A stretch of 64,000 bases of DNA from NCBI GenBank assembly GCA_016169945.1, contig JADLSH010000273.1:806001-870000 (forward strand), written 5' to 3'. A model generated the notes under the pieces. It made no database searches. It had not been told where the DNA came from and saw nothing but the letters and a program-made list of their open reading frames with translations. This document shows, one piece after another, positions 27,701 to 38,924 of the stretch. Made by a program: the position numbers and the translations under genes. How positions within the stretch are numbered: the stretch's first letter is position 1; every line of letters starts with the position of its first letter. Source of the stretch: Trachythela sp. YZ-2020 (Eukaryota; Cnidaria; Anthozoa; Malacalcyonacea; Clavulariidae).

Positions 27701-30700
27701 GCAACGTTCCTAAACCGATTCAAAGTTCCTCACTTCCTGTTTAAATCCCCTCACTTCCTGTTAACAATTCGAGCGAAAAAAAAACTCGCTGGTTTTATTG
27801 AATTCGAAGTTGAGAGACGTTGTATTCTTATATTTAATTCCTTCAAACAAAATATACACTCATAAATTGAAATAAAGAGCTAGAAGTCATGATAATAAAG
27901 ACTTTCGATTTTGAATGATTTAATTGAAGGGTTCCTCTTTAAATATTTTGACTTCCTCTTATTTTTTTCACTTCCTGTTACTGTAAAAGTCTGTGAGTGT
28001 AAATATTATTTCAAAGGAATTATATATAAGAATACAAAGACTCTCAACTTCGAATTCAACAAAACCAGCGAGTTTTTGCGCTCGAATATATTATTAACAG
28101 GAAGTTAGGAACTTCTAACAGGAACTGAAGTTAGGAACTTCTAACAGGAACTGAAGAACTTCTAACAGGAACTGAGGAACTTCTAATTGGTTTAGGAACA
28201 TTGCAAATTTCCTCAAGGGATTTGCAACAAACTTTTTGAAATTGCAAAGGTAATTAGGAAAATTGCAAATGAATTAGGAACTGAAAAGAGGAACGCTTGA
28301 CGTAGTTTACCTGTAATACTTCGAGATCTCCCTAGTATAAACGGCTTTACTGGATGGCTCTTACTATGATATAGCTACATGTATTCAGTATTAATAAATT
28401 TACAATTACTTTGGGAAGTTCAACATTGTCACTTGGTCGTTCTTGGACTTCTTGATTATATTTTTTTTCATATTCCATCGAACCAGAAAATATCATAATT
28501 ACTCCTGCAAGATAATTGCATATAAAATATTATTGCATTAGAGCATTAACAGATTTCAAGAAACTACTTTTCAGTCACTATACTCTAGCATTAGAAATAC
28601 GTATGACGTTGAAGATCCCCGTCATGGAAAAGTGTGTGCATTAAATGCAATTCCGCTCGGAGTCTGACGAACCTTTCATTAACATGTTGTTTCTAGACGT
28701 TCTGTAATGACTATTGTCCAAATTTTGTTTATCATGTATAATATAACTGTGCTTTGTTAACTGTTTCTGTACTATTGGGGCGGCAGCAATTGGCAATAGC
28801 TGTTGCGATTGCCCAGCCAGTTGTTCACATATTATGTTATAAAATGAAATGTAATGTGTACGTATGATGGCAAAGTTAATAAAATAAATAAATAAAATAT
28901 AGGATATCTTATTTCAAAGTGGATAAGCTCATTTACCTTACACCTCTGTGACCGGGGTTTGAGTTGTCTGATTATAATTTCACCTCAGTCGCATGTGAGA
29001 AGAGTGCTTCCAGTTTGACTCTACCAAACACTGCAGGTTTTCTCAAGGTACTCCGGTTTCCTCCTGTAGTAATACTAGACTATTAATAAGAGATGTCCCT
29101 TACTGGATCTCTAGGGAGAACAGTTTAGAACTGATAGAGTTATCCAGTATAAATAAAGTTAGTTTAGTTTAGGTTTCCTCCTGTAGTAACACTGGACAAA
29201 TATGGGATGGTCATTACTGGACCTCTAGGTGGAACAGTTTAGAACTGACAGAGCTATCCAGGTATAAATAAAGTGAGTTTAGTTAGGTTTCCTCCTGTAG
29301 TAACACTAGACTAATAAGGGATGACCCTCACTTGATTTCTATAGAGAGAACAGTTTAGAACTGACACAGCTATCCAGGTATAAATAAAGTGAGTTTAGTT
29401 TAGGTTTCCTCCTGTAGTAACACTAGACAAATAACTTGATTTCTATAGAGAGAACAGTTTAGAACTGACACAGCTATCCAGGTATAAATAAAGTGAGTTT
29501 AGTTTAGGTTTCCTCCTGTAGTAACACTAGACTAATAAGGGATGACCCTAACTGGATTTCTATAGAGAGAACAGTTTAGAACTGACAGAGCTATCCAGGT
29601 ATAAATAAAGTGAGTTTAGTTTAGGTTTCCTCCTGTAGTAACACTAGACTAATAAGGGATGACCCTAACTGGATTTCTATAGAGAGAACAGTTTAGAACT
29701 GACAGAGCTATCCAGGTATAAATAAAGTGAGTTTAGTTTAGGTTTCCTCCTGTAGTAACACTAGACTAATAAGGGATGACCCTCACTGGATTTCTATAGA
29801 GAGAACAGTTTAGAACTGACAGAGCTATCCAGGTATAAATAAAGTGAGTTTAGTTTAGGTTTCCTCCTGTAGTAACACTAGACTAATAAGGGATGACCCT
29901 AACTGGATTTCTATAGAGAGAACAGTTTAGAACTGACAGAGCTATCCAGCATAAGATGTTCAGGTTTCTTTCTTTACTATACTACAAAGACGTAATGTTG
30001 TTTCCTGGGTGGATTTAACCTACTTTTCAATGGCATACAAGGTGTCTTCGAAAAGAAATGCAAATACACTTTTGTGGTGTCCATCAAAACTTGATCATTG
30101 CCATACTTAATAGAACGATACCACCATGTTCCCTACGACGATACAATAAAACGAATTGCTCAGAACATTGCACTATGAGATCAATACTATAAAAACAATA
30201 TGGAAACGCTATTTCCATATTAAATCCATAGTGTTTCCATACTCTGATCTGAAACCTAGAACTGGATAGAGCATCCTATTGAATTCAATGAGCCAATTTT
30301 GAAGCCAGAATATTTTTAATGAGATCAGATTTTTAAATCTGTCAAATTCGTGACTAGTCAAATCGTTAGCTGTTTAGATTAGTTATACTATGAAGCAAAT
30401 ATCTTTTTCTATTTAACTTGAGAAATATAGCTTCCAACATCTCTTCTAATGACTTTTAGAACGTTCTAAACACCACATAATGAGGCTTATGGCGGCCATA
30501 TTGGTGTGACCTCATTAGTTATTCACCGGCAAATTTAGCCGGAAGAAAGAGAGGCTACTAATGATCAATTCTTATCTAGACAATACGTGTTCTTTCCCAC
30601 CAATAACTAGAAACTTATAGAACCTCTTTAAACATGCCCCCAACACCACAGTAGATTTGTGGTGGTCACACCAATATGCCGCCATTGGCTTCATTTATGC

Positions 30701-32902
30701 ATAGCAGATGCACTATCCAGTCCTTGTTTTCAGATCAGTGGTTTCCACAGTATGAAAATGGCATTTACAGCCAAGGATCCATGATATTTTCATAGTAAGG
30801 TTTGTGAAAAAAATTCCACTGTAATTGATAGTATATAAAGTAAGAATAAATTCATATTAAAACATACCACAACGGAAGGAAGAACAATCATAAAAGCAAA
30901 AATGTAGGCACCAAGAACCTAAACAATAATATGTATTTTTAGTAAACATACAACAACGGAAACAGGTTATAAAGAAAAGGAATAAGAAATAATAATGTGT
31001 CATGATGATAAAATACGAAATGTGTCTCTCATGCGGAAATGTAAAATCAAGACGGGTCAAAAACAACTGAAGTAGCCCACATAAAAATGTCACATCTTGT
31101 CAACAAGATGTGTTCGCAACAGGCTTGTAGCAATCTTGTCAACAAGTTGTAACAGTGTTGTCATTTTATCAAGTTACTGCAAGGTTGTCACTCACAACTT
31201 GTTAACAAGTTGTTGAATTGCAGGACGATAACAAGTTGTTGGAACAACTTATAATAAGTCTGTTGAGTCAACAAAAATATCCGTTAACAACTTGTCAACA
31301 AGCTGGGAACAAGCAGTGCTAAAAATCCATACAAGAAGTTGTTGAAACATCATTGGTACAAGTCTGCTGCAGGGTTTTTACAACTTGTGCGTTTTTACAT
31401 TGTAGCACACATAAGTAACCTAACACTGCTTTCCTGAGCGTTTGTGGTATAGTATTACGATTTGGTAGCGATACGGCTGTGGTTCTCTTGCAGATGATAT
31501 ATCAGCACTGAACTTTTCTTACCAAAAGTGAATTCTCTTCACTGACAATCCAGGAAGGTAAAGCAATTCCAAATGTAGTTGCTAGAAAAGAAGCAATGAT
31601 TATCAATATTTTAAAGTTTACGAGCCAGACATGACATCAGACATAGTTTGCTACTCTGGTTTAGGCAAAGTAAGGAAATCCACAGTATGAAAGTATATTT
31701 GTGACACAAATGACATGACCATTTGAGCAGTAAGTACCTTGTGGTCCATCGGGATTGCCATGTTCTTCCCAGTTTTTCCTCGATTCTTCATTCGTAAGAC
31801 TAAATTTCGAAACAGATTATCATGATATAATAGTACAATGTAATTGAACAAGATAAAACACATCTAAATTGGTGTGATTGTCACTAGACTACACAGGTTA
31901 AAATCTCGAATGATGTGCAGCAAGCTTGTCAACAAGTTGTAATAATGTTGTCATTTTATCAAGTTGCTACAAGGTTATCACTCACAACTTGTTGACAAGT
32001 TGTTGAATTGCAGGACGATAACAAGTTGTTGGAACAACTTGTAACAAGTCTGTTCAGGCAACAACCTTGTAGCAAGTTGTCAACAAGCCGTTGAAAACAA
32101 AAGGATCATGCTTCAAGACAAACTGACATTGCGTAGATCATCTACACTGATAAACTTGCACGGACATAGTTCGCCTTGAAGGATGATACGTCTATATGTG
32201 TATATAAATATGGCATTATACGAACTATCAAGAAAATATAAGACATGATTTGTTCCCAGAACCACTGCCAGTACAAATCACGCTATTCTAGCTTGTTCGT
32301 CTGGATAGTTTATTTCGTGTTTACACTAAAACAGATGATCTGTCAGACGGATATGAGGGGTGTCTTGACTGATAATCCATCATTAATGTACATCAGGTCA
32401 ACGTGTATGAAACATCTTGTTGCTTTCTTACGCTTCGTAAGCCTTGGCAATTCTCATGAATTTTCTCTCATCTCCAGTTTCTTTGTCAGGATGGTAGACC
32501 AAACTGAGTTTACGATATTGACGTTTGATTTCAGCCGCACTTGCACCCTGTGATGGAAAAGTGAAACATGGTTGTCGGGTGAGCTGATCACTAAAAATTG
32601 CTGACAACTACGTTGTTTGTTTGTTTGTGTTTGTTTGTTTGCCTGTAAGCACAATTATTTATTTATTATTTTTATGGTAGGCAGATTCAATTGGGGCTAC
32701 GCTGTCTGCTCACCTATCATCTGTTGTAATTTGTTTTGATGATGAAGTTATTAAACTAAACTAAACTATTTAAAAAAAATATCAAACATTTTAATAGACA
32801 GAGTAAAATACTAAAGTAGGGCGCATCTGGGCGCATTGCCAGCTAATGGGTTAACAAAAGACACTGGCAGATAGTTTTGTTACATTAACTGGCAGTACCC
32901 TG

Positions 32903-32944
<42 letters not shown>

Positions 32945-33672
32945 ACTAATAAAAGTAGGGCGCACCTGGGCGCATTGCCAGCTAATGGATTAATTTAATA
33001 TACTGATGTTTGAAATGATTTAGTATCCAAAATCGAATTTTAGTATCCTGTGGATATAGGGATACTGCAAATTTCAGACTCTGCTGATGGCCATAGGCCA
33101 TGAACTAATTGATTAATTTTTTTTTCAATTTGGATGAAAACTGGACGAGAAATTTACAAAGGTTTGTCTTGCTATTCCGGACGAAAAAGACAAACTGAAT
33201 GCGTACGTAATAAGTGCATGTATAATTTATGCATGATTACTTGACTTAATTTGCTGGCAGAGGTACCCCATGCAGTCTCTGAGTGCTCTCTCTAGTTTGC
33301 TTTTGTGACACAAAGGTTAACACAGGTCGATGTAATAGAACTAACTATTAAGAAACGAAGGGCCTTAGCTCGCAATGTTGAGAAGTACTTCTTTCCTTAG
33401 CACGGATGGCAGCTGCTCCGTTTCCCATGGAGTCAAGCTCTGGAGTCAAGCTCTGGAGTCAAGCTCTGGAGTCAAGCTCTGGAGTCAAGCTCTGGCGTCA
33501 AGTGCTGGAGTCAACCAGGGATTTACTTAGGTTGGATAACTTCCCTGCGCATGATAAACTCATATAAGTAGAGATTGGTTGGTTTTCTCCTGTTCTTGGA
33601 GGGTTTTTCTCCGGGTACTCTTATGCACTAACCCATTAGCTTGCAATGCGCCCAGATGCGCCCTACTTTAGT

Positions 33673-33705
<33 letters not shown>

Positions 33706-36700
33706 TGTCAGTGGTAGGGTACTGCCAGTTAATGGGTTAACCATTATAACTAACTCCCAGAGACCTTTGTCAATTGGGTTGTAAAACCTGGTTGTAAATC
33801 CATCCACCTCAGAGTGGTAAACACAATACACTGAACTAAACGAAACGAAACTAAACTAAACTAAACTAAGGTAGAACTCAAATCAAAAGCAGATGACAAT
33901 ACCGTACCTTGTCTATTTCTAACACAGCAAAAGGATCGTATTCAATAAAATCTCGCTCAAATTGTGACACGCGATAAACACCATAGAGTACAGCTATCCA
34001 CAGGATAACAACAACAATACGACTAAAAACATTACAGAAAGATTTGGTAACGCCTCCTATCTAATCAATGCCCTCTCCCTACGGGGGCGTTCATTAGATG
34101 GAATTAAACATTTATTACAGTAATTGCTTGTTAAATTATTAGTGTCGGAGAATAAGCACAGAATAGGAAATGACCAGAAGGGCCACTCAGCAGTGCAATG
34201 TGACCCCCTATTTTTATGCAGTTTTCTGGCCAGAATAATGGCGTACCAGCCAGTTCAGCGTGTTTATTGGCCAGAAAATGCAATTGACTGGCTAGAATAA
34301 TGGTAATGAACATGCGTAATGCGACATGCGCATGTATAAAACTGCCATATTTAAGAATAAATGCTCATTTCTAATAGACAACACTTATCTAATAAACACC
34401 AACCCCCCTGCCTTAATGTGTGAAGTTAGTTAACTAAGATAGTCTACAAGAAATTATTATGCTATCTGCAAGACATATTTTAAGGAATTTACAGTGGTGA
34501 TCCAAAAGTAAGATTAGGGCCCTCAGCCCTGAGTATTGATTACGATTGCAAAATATCGAATGCTTCCTGAACTCATTGAATGTTTGAAATGCGATTTTGT
34601 GTTTGCGTTTTATTGCGTCACAGACACATTCGTACAGTGAGAGTATAGCCTATATAGGCACCACAGGAATGCTCAATAGTCTGTATATACTATTACTGTG
34701 TGAGATAATTTCTTGACTCTCTTAGTCTTAACTCTATTGTCTGGTGATCTAGTATAGTAGATTAACTCACTGGGAAACAATAAAAAGTTCGAGATAGTGG
34801 AAGTTTGATTGTGATTTGTGAAACATACAATAAACACTGCCAATACAGTTTATTTAACAAGTGTGCTGTAGGTACATCTTAAACCGGGCAAAAGAATACA
34901 TTCATTGGATGTGTCCACTAGGCATTAAACAAGTACCTTGTACTGTTTTTGAATTTGCCAGAATGTAAGGTATGATGCTACGAGGGCCCAAGCAGTGGTG
35001 GCCCAATTGTCTGTCAGTGGTGGGTCACTTTTAGGGCCTGGTGGGCCAAATGGCCCATCAGTTTATATGTTAAAATATGCCTTGGCTAGCTGGAGAAAGC
35101 ATATTTGATTAGAGGCAACTATTTGATATGAAGATGAACCAATCAGACCCAGCTTCAGTGGTTGGCCTCACATATCACGGTAATATACTTGCTGGCAAAA
35201 TGGTGGCGAAAATTTGCATAACCTATCACACAAAACATTTTCATGTCTCATGTTTTTTTCCACCAGTGTTGCACACAATATCACACAAAACATTTTTTAT
35301 CGTGGTGATATTGCATTTTTTCTAAGTATGCATATAAAAAATTGCTTAACTTCGTGTGAGACATCTATTTCATATCTAAAAATGACCAATGATCTCACTT
35401 ATATGAGATGAGACTCAGTTATATCTAAATTCTGTCACTGAAAAGGATCTACACTGTACCTTGCAATACGCAGAAAAGTCGTTTTAGGTTTTTGTTTTGA
35501 CTTCTTGACTCGTTTTTCTGACTTACACTTTATTCCTCACACTCTTCATATTGTGAATTTCCTTTTCTCATAGTTGTGAATAAATGCCAGTAAACATAGT
35601 TACAATATTGTGACCTCAAATATTAGACTTGCTCCAAGTCTCTATTTGATTGTCTTTATGTATCCATCCACAATAGTGTGAATGACATGAATTACACTTA
35701 CACTATAGTGGATCGATACATAAAGAAAAGATTTTCTAAAGCTAACAAGCCTCTCTTTCTCACTCTGCCACCCCTTGCTATGTCATGTTATTTGCACCAC
35801 AGTGGATTGATACAGAAAGTAGGGCAAGGCGGTTTTTCGGTAAACTGAAAAAAAACAATGTTTTTTAAAAACCAATTTAACCAGTGTTGCTTTTTGTGAA
35901 AAACCAGAAAATCAAAAAAAAACAACCAAGAAAATCCGTGATTAAATTAATTTCGTGATTAAATTAAAAGAGAGTTTATACTGCGTAAGTCTTACACAGG
36001 TTTGTTAAAAAACAATCAAGTGTTTGTGTTTACACATGCAAAAACTAAAGAGATCATGTCTGAAATTCGATGTAAAACGGAAATCTACACACGACACACA
36101 ACAATGAACTAAAAACAGCACGATATAGGTTTAGTAAGATCTCGAGCTACATTACATTTAACACACACAGATTTCCATGTTCTCGGATCGTCCACGTTAT
36201 AAGATGCTTTTGTGTTATTTGTAAATACAATCCTTCGAACTTCATTCTCTATAATTAATTGTTTATAAAACGAAAGTCTTTAGCTTGCGCAAGTAGCGTC
36301 ATGGATATTTTTAACTGTAGTTTTTAATGTGTGTTAAAAAAACTGGTTCACTGGTTTTTTTTGGAAGGTTTTCGGTTTTTTATAAAAATCGCCTCACCCT
36401 AACAGAAAGACAATGAAAGAGAGACTTGGAGCAAGTCTACCTTAATATGAACAACGAAGGAACACAGCAAAGTGTATATTTTAGAGAGGTAATGTGAAAT
36501 CTTGAAAAACTTTTTATATTATCATATAGGATGTGCTAATGATCTTTAAAATATCATAAATCATGTCAGGTCAATGATTTCAGGATGTCAGGATAAAGTT
36601 TAATATCATTCATGTTTTTGCTTGCTATTCTGGTTTAAGTAAATGAATGCAAAGCCCTGTCGAATTGCATTCATGACCCTCATTGCATTCACTGGGTTTG

Positions 36701-37798
36701 CCACTTAAAAATATATATTTGGTGATCGTCCTTAACTTTTGCCAAAAGTCGGGCGGGCAGGTGGATTTTTTTATATATAAAGATTTAATCATTTATCTTG
36801 AACATTTCACTTTAATTATCCTATATAATAAAATTGTCCTTCTCAATTTGGCTCAATCAAAACAAAACACAATGTTAAACTTAACTCGCAAGTGCTATTC
36901 TCATAGAATTTGTGATTTTCGAAACACACTGCATTAAACGTGGGACAATATGTCCAAATGGTCCTGACTGTACAAATCAGTGAAGCTCCATTATATAGGA
37001 AAATCACAAAAATTTTAAATCTTAATGTAGACAAAAGTTGTTCTTCTTAAATAAAAAATAAAAAAATATCTTGAGCAGGCTCTTGGCTCTAACTATTTTT
37101 TAAGTGGCCTTATTAAAACCAGAGCGAAAACAATGAATGATATTAAACCTGGTTGCTGTGAATTAAATGAACAAACTTTAAATCTTTAAGTTTAAACAGT
37201 CTATATTTTTCTATTGTTAATCATGATTATAGAAAACCATGCAGATTCTAATGTCAAATTTACACCTCTAAAGCCTATAATTTTTCTATTTTTGATATTA
37301 GAGCAGAGTTTAACTTCAAATTTAGCAAGTTAAAAGCCTCATACACATAAAACGTCACATTCTTACAAATGAACAAACTGCTTTGTACACGTAAACAATT
37401 ACAATAATACAGCAATACACTTAATAATTATACAGTACATATTGACATAAAAACATGGCTCAAAAATATACTAAAACACCACGGAATTTAACATGCCTTT
37501 GTCAGAACTTAGTACGAATGCGACGTAAGTTATTGGTAGTAAAATTAGAGCACAAAAGGAAAGAAAACGACAACAAAACGCTGAACCTTTTTCAATATTT
37601 GTAATAACTTATAAACATACAGACATAAAAACATGGCACAAAACCAATCTAAAGCAACACCAAATTTCACGTACCTTTGTTAGAATTTAGCACGAATGCG
37701 AAGTAAGTTATTGGTAGTAAAATTAGCGCACAGAAGCAAAGAACAAAGTAATAGAATGTTATTCCTTTTTCATCGTATTCAAACTGAGCTCCAGCCAT
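15775..37798 (-). CDS. SEC63: SEC63 homologue, ER translocon J-domain protein, complete, 22 exons
   Basis: Exons 5' to 3': 37675-37798, 35460-35535, 33908-34022, 32432-32547, 31738-31799, 31523-31581, 30868-30918, 30024-30132, 28410-28504, 27295-27430, 26355-26447, 24469-24614, 23779-23831, 23578-23672, 23326-23408, 22828-22919, 20926-21048, 19963-20192, 18960-19083, 18368-18466, 16530-16634, 15775-15900. They join in frame to about 770 residues, close to human SEC63 (760). SEC63 recruits BiP to the Sec61 channel for post-translational import into the ER. Visible parts: membrane segment 1 (exon 1, about residues 13-36), segment 2 (exon 3, about 69-85), luminal J domain with HPD at 124-126 (exon 4), segment 3 (exons 6-7, about 183-203), Brl/Sec63 helical region (exons 8-15), Lys-rich and Asp-rich linkers (exons 16-18), the QEWWW motif of the second Sec63 part (exon 20) and an acidic C-terminus (exon 22). 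The exon 16 length may be off by 1 base. Introns carry many mobile elements, none breaking an exon. Confidence 0.95.
16770..17440. mobile_element. Foldback element in a SEC63 intron
   Basis: The left arm near 16790-16960 and the right arm near 17250-17430 are diverged inverted copies. Both read outward as the same peptide pattern, IE-x-LN-x-LI, then YPDAE-x-VI. This explains why two short frames on opposite strands look alike. The interior (17040-17150) has no coding signal. Confidence 0.6.
17440..18090 (+). repeat. VNTR-SINE array 3, about six units
   Basis: About six 110-bp units in the intron between SEC63 exons 20 and 21. The first two carry an insertion (GAAAGGCTA) after CTCCTG. Confidence 0.9.
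18108..18278. mobile_element. Harbinger-like MITE, 171 bp, flanked by TAA
   Basis: Terminal inverted repeats start AGGTACGTTCACACACAGCG and stay complementary for about 40 bp. TAA flanks both ends (18105-18107, 18279-18281), matching the 3-bp TWA target duplication of PIF/Harbinger elements. It has no coding capacity and inserted into the edge of VNTR-SINE array 3. Confidence 0.85.
18525..18850. repeat. (AAGTG)n / GGAAGTGAAGTG minisatellite
   Basis: A long purine-rich array of AAGTG pentamers with interspersed GGG variants, ending about 60 bases upstream of the acceptor of SEC63 exon 20. The [14 protein letters not shown] peptide read from the minus strand is a repeat translation. Confidence 0.93.
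19425..19755. repeat. TTGTTGACAA-type element, complete copy
   Basis: Starts CGTAAAAACGCACAAGCTG and ends GATTTTTACGTGTGTA, with internal short palindromes. It sits in the intron between SEC63 exons 18 and 19. Confidence 0.75.
20280..20865 (+). repeat. VNTR-SINE array 4, about five diverged units
   Basis: Five or so units, more diverged than arrays 1-3, with an internal (TTTAG)n expansion near 20608-20650. Located in the intron between SEC63 exons 17 and 18. Confidence 0.82.
21117..21287. mobile_element. Harbinger-like MITE, 171 bp, flanked by TAA
   Basis: The same family and length as the copy at 18108, with few differences, and flanked by TAA at 21114-21116 and 21288-21290. It sits in the intron upstream of SEC63 exon 17. 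Confidence 0.87.
22050..22590. mobile_element. Inverted pair of tRNA-derived SINEs in a large palindrome
   Basis: A minus-strand SINE at 22150-22257 and a plus-strand SINE at 22417-22535 face away from a short spacer. Their flanks are also inverted copies: CTGGGTTTGGTGGATATTGG on the left, TATCCACCAAACCCAG on the right, and CACTTCACTTGGTTGAACTA with its complement. The whole forms an approximately 500-bp palindrome. Both heads keep A and B boxes. It lies between SEC63 exons 16 and 17. Confidence 0.85.
23455..23570. repeat. A-rich (AAAAC)n tract
   Basis: Low-complexity A/C sequence occupying nearly the whole intron between SEC63 exons 14 and 15, and ending just 3' of the exon 14 donor in the gene sense. 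Confidence 0.9.
23925..24063. mobile_element. Small foldback MITE
   Basis: The left arm starts CTTTTCCACTCGTCGCAAAA and the right arm ends TTTTGCGATGAGTGGAAAAG. The inner parts are also complementary (AACTCGCAAGCTCGCTGCGA). About 139 bp, non-coding, in a SEC63 intron. Confidence 0.85.
24165..24345 (-). repeat. Fragment of the tRNA-Glu-type SINE body
   Basis: The reverse complement matches the body of the element at 38102: TTTCTCCGGGTACTCTGG, TTAGCTGTGCTCTGTGATCA and the GGTGGC-type segment. The tRNA head is missing. A further partial copy lies near 33590-33850. Confidence 0.6.
24670..24805. mobile_element. Foldback element around a GCGCGACGAACG loop
   Basis: The arms are ATACATGGGTGCGCGGAAAT, then ACCAGATTTATTTCGAGTG and GATATCTCACGAGTGAG, with their complements reversed on the right. 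About 130 bp. Confidence 0.8.
25480..25600 (-). mobile_element. tRNA-derived SINE, reverse copy
   Basis: The reverse complement carries the A box TAGCTCAGTTGGTTAGAGC and B-box-type GGTTCGATTCCTGCC, with the GCAACTGCTCCTGG body. Confidence 0.85.
25728..26158. mobile_element. Foldback MITE, copy 1 (second copy at 60874)
   Basis: About 430 bp. The left arm includes TTGAACTATAATAGACTGGA, ACGCTAACGC and a GAAGCCAGCTTAATTCAG block. The right arm is its inverted copy, ending TTAGCGTTCCAGTTTACTTA. The centre is an AT-rich stem. A close second copy is at 60874-61308, where the arms match better. Confidence 0.85.
26160..26350. mobile_element. TTCACACGA-type MITE, uninterrupted copy
   Basis: The left end is TTCACACGACCGATTTGTCG with TTCTCCTCTTGACG. 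The right end is CAGGAGGAGAATCGGAT, then AAATCGGATCGTGTGAA. It ends just beyond the donor of SEC63 exon 11 (26355). The interior ATACCTGGCGAAAAGTGTAG is the intact counterpart of the site interrupted at 58124. Confidence 0.85.
27591..28314. mobile_element. Large foldback element, about 724 bp
   Basis: The left terminus ACAGGTAAACTACGTCCAGC and the right terminus GACGTAGTTTACCTGT pair over more than 100 bp. Near the right arm is a small array of AGGAACTTCTAACAGGAACT units (28100-28180). No coding capacity. It fills most of the intron between SEC63 exons 9 and 10. Confidence 0.88.
28945..29955 (+). repeat. VNTR-SINE array 5 with complete leader, about eight units
   Basis: Clearest composite copy. 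It has a B-box-like ACCGGGGTTTGAG, the leader TTGTCTGATTATAATTTCAC, CATGTGAGAAGAGTGCTTCC and CAGTTTGACTCTACCAAACA, then about eight tandem 3' units. The later units are nearly identical to each other and share private changes (CACTAGACTAATAAGG, GATTTCTATAGAGAG). It lies between SEC63 exons 8 and 9. Confidence 0.9.
30241..30740. mobile_element. hAT-like MITE, 500 bp, copy 1
   Basis: It is flanked by 8-bp near-duplicates GTTTCCAT (30233-30240) and GTTTCCAC (30741-30748). The right end CCTTGTTTTCAGATCAGTG and the left end CTGATCTGAAACC are inverted. It is the reverse-orientation relative of the element at 58124 and has the same length. No coding capacity. It lies in the intron between SEC63 exons 7 and 8. 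Confidence 0.82.
31085..31405. repeat. TTGTTGACAA-type elements (this copy and one at 31915-32095)
   Basis: Reverse-orientation copy with CACATCTTGTCAACAAGATG at the left and TTGTGCGTTTTTACA at the right. A truncated second copy follows at about 31915-32095. Both are in SEC63 introns. Confidence 0.75.
33425..33515. repeat. Short tandem array of GGAGTCAAGCTCT
   Basis: About six consecutive copies of a 13-base unit, between SEC63 exons 3 and 4. Confidence 0.92.
35820..36403. mobile_element. Diverged foldback element in SEC63 intron 1
   Basis: The left end AGGGCAAGGCGGTTTTTCGG and the right end AAAAATCGCCTCACCCT are imperfect inverted repeats. Inner blocks resembling ACACACAGATTTCCATGTTC and GGATCGT recur at 25085-25165, which suggests a second, truncated family member there. 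Confidence 0.6.
37475..37568 (-). pseudogene. Relic duplicate of SEC63 exon 1
   Basis: A diverged copy of the 3' half of exon 1 and its donor region, about 175 bases downstream of exon 1 in the gene sense. It encodes the [15 protein letters not shown] membrane segment with changes. The donor position reads AAAGGCATGT, GC in place of GT, and there is no start codon. The same relic occurs in unit B at about 42135-42228, so it predates the segmental duplication. Confidence 0.7.
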
Positions 37799-37800
37799 CT
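37790..37800 (-). promoter_or_regulatory. YY1-like motif over the SEC63 start codon
   Basis: The minus strand reads CCAAGATGGCTGG across the initiator ATG. AAGATGGC is the core YY1-type site often found at the start of housekeeping genes in animals. The identical sequence is present in unit B at 42457. This is motif evidence only. Confidence 0.4.
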
Positions 37801-38101
37801 TGGATTTCTATCGTGCTGAATCGTCACGGTCAGCAGACTGGGACGAGAAAATATTGTTTTTGTTTGTAATATATTTAAATTATTTATTGCATTTATCATT
37901 CATTTTATTAGCGCATTGTGGCTTAATAAGCTAACCAGTGACACGGGAAGATAGTGTGGTTTATAGCCCATTATGTATAACACTTAGGAGTAAAATGGTC
38001 TGGTGTTAGACGTTGGCAGATAGTCTGGTTAACCCATTAGGGCACAACACTTTTCGACAGAGTAAAATAACAATGCTGTGTGAGTTAGGGCGCATTGCGG
38101 C

Positions 38102-38420
38102 TTAGGTGCTTCGGTGGCGCAGTCGTCAGAGCAAGCGCCTTTCACCTCTGAGATCGTGGGTTCGATTCTCGCTGCGGACTCATGACACTTATGTGAAAAG
38201 AGTCAGTCAACGCTCTACCGAAAGTCGGGGGTTTTCTCCGGGTACTCCGGTTTCCTCCCACAGGGAATGTTGACAGGGTGGGTTTGAAGCCCCAAATTAA
38301 CCCTTCCACCTTAGCTGTGCCCCCTGATCAGACATGAGTCATACGGTGGCAGCCAGAGGCGCCTTTAATAAGCCTTCGACTCGATCAAGTCGAGCTGCGT
38401 CCTTCGTAATTCAGCTCAGC
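38102..38420 (+). mobile_element. tRNA-Glu-type SINE (copy in unit A; duplicate at 42764)
   Basis: The tRNA-like head has TGGCGCAGTCG (A box), a CTTTCAC anticodon loop as in tRNA-Glu, and GGGTTCGATTC (B box). The body includes TTTCTCCGGGTACTCCGG, CTGATCAGACATGAGTC and the tail GCCTTCGACTCGATCAAGTC. It lies between SEC63 exon 1 and MRPS15 exon 7. Confidence 0.8.
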
Positions 38421-38924
38421 TCTTACTAAGTACTTCCCCTCCCCCGAAGTGTTAAAATCCTCTGGCAATAGATGGATTAACGTTACAAAGGAGGGAACAT
38501 TTCGTTTGAGAACCATGAATTAGTAGAGGATTTTTCGTTGCGAGAAAAAAACTAAACCAAACACACAAAATAAAACATATTCTTTATTCAAACGCTCATG
38601 AAGCAGCCTTCTTTGTCAATGGCGGTGTTTTTCGAACAGCTAGACTTTTCTTCTCTTTAATTTCTACGCCAATTTTAAACCGACGGAATTTGTACTTTGC
38701 ATATTTTGTGTGCGTACTTTCTAGAGGTTCTATATTAAGTTGTTTAACGAGTTCTACGTAGCGTTCGAAGTCCGATGTCTTTACGCTCTTTAGTTTCTTT
38801 GTGCGTTGATCTTTGAGCCATTGGAGGAACACTTTGTTGTGCTTGTCCTGAGAAAAAAATAATAGGAAAAATAACAATTCATTCCAGTTTCACTTCACCA
38901 AGTGACCGTGTTTATTATACATAC

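Noticed and set aside
38102..38175. tRNA-Glu gene
   Set aside because: Head of a SINE with a long shared body. Fragments of the body occur without the head elsewhere.
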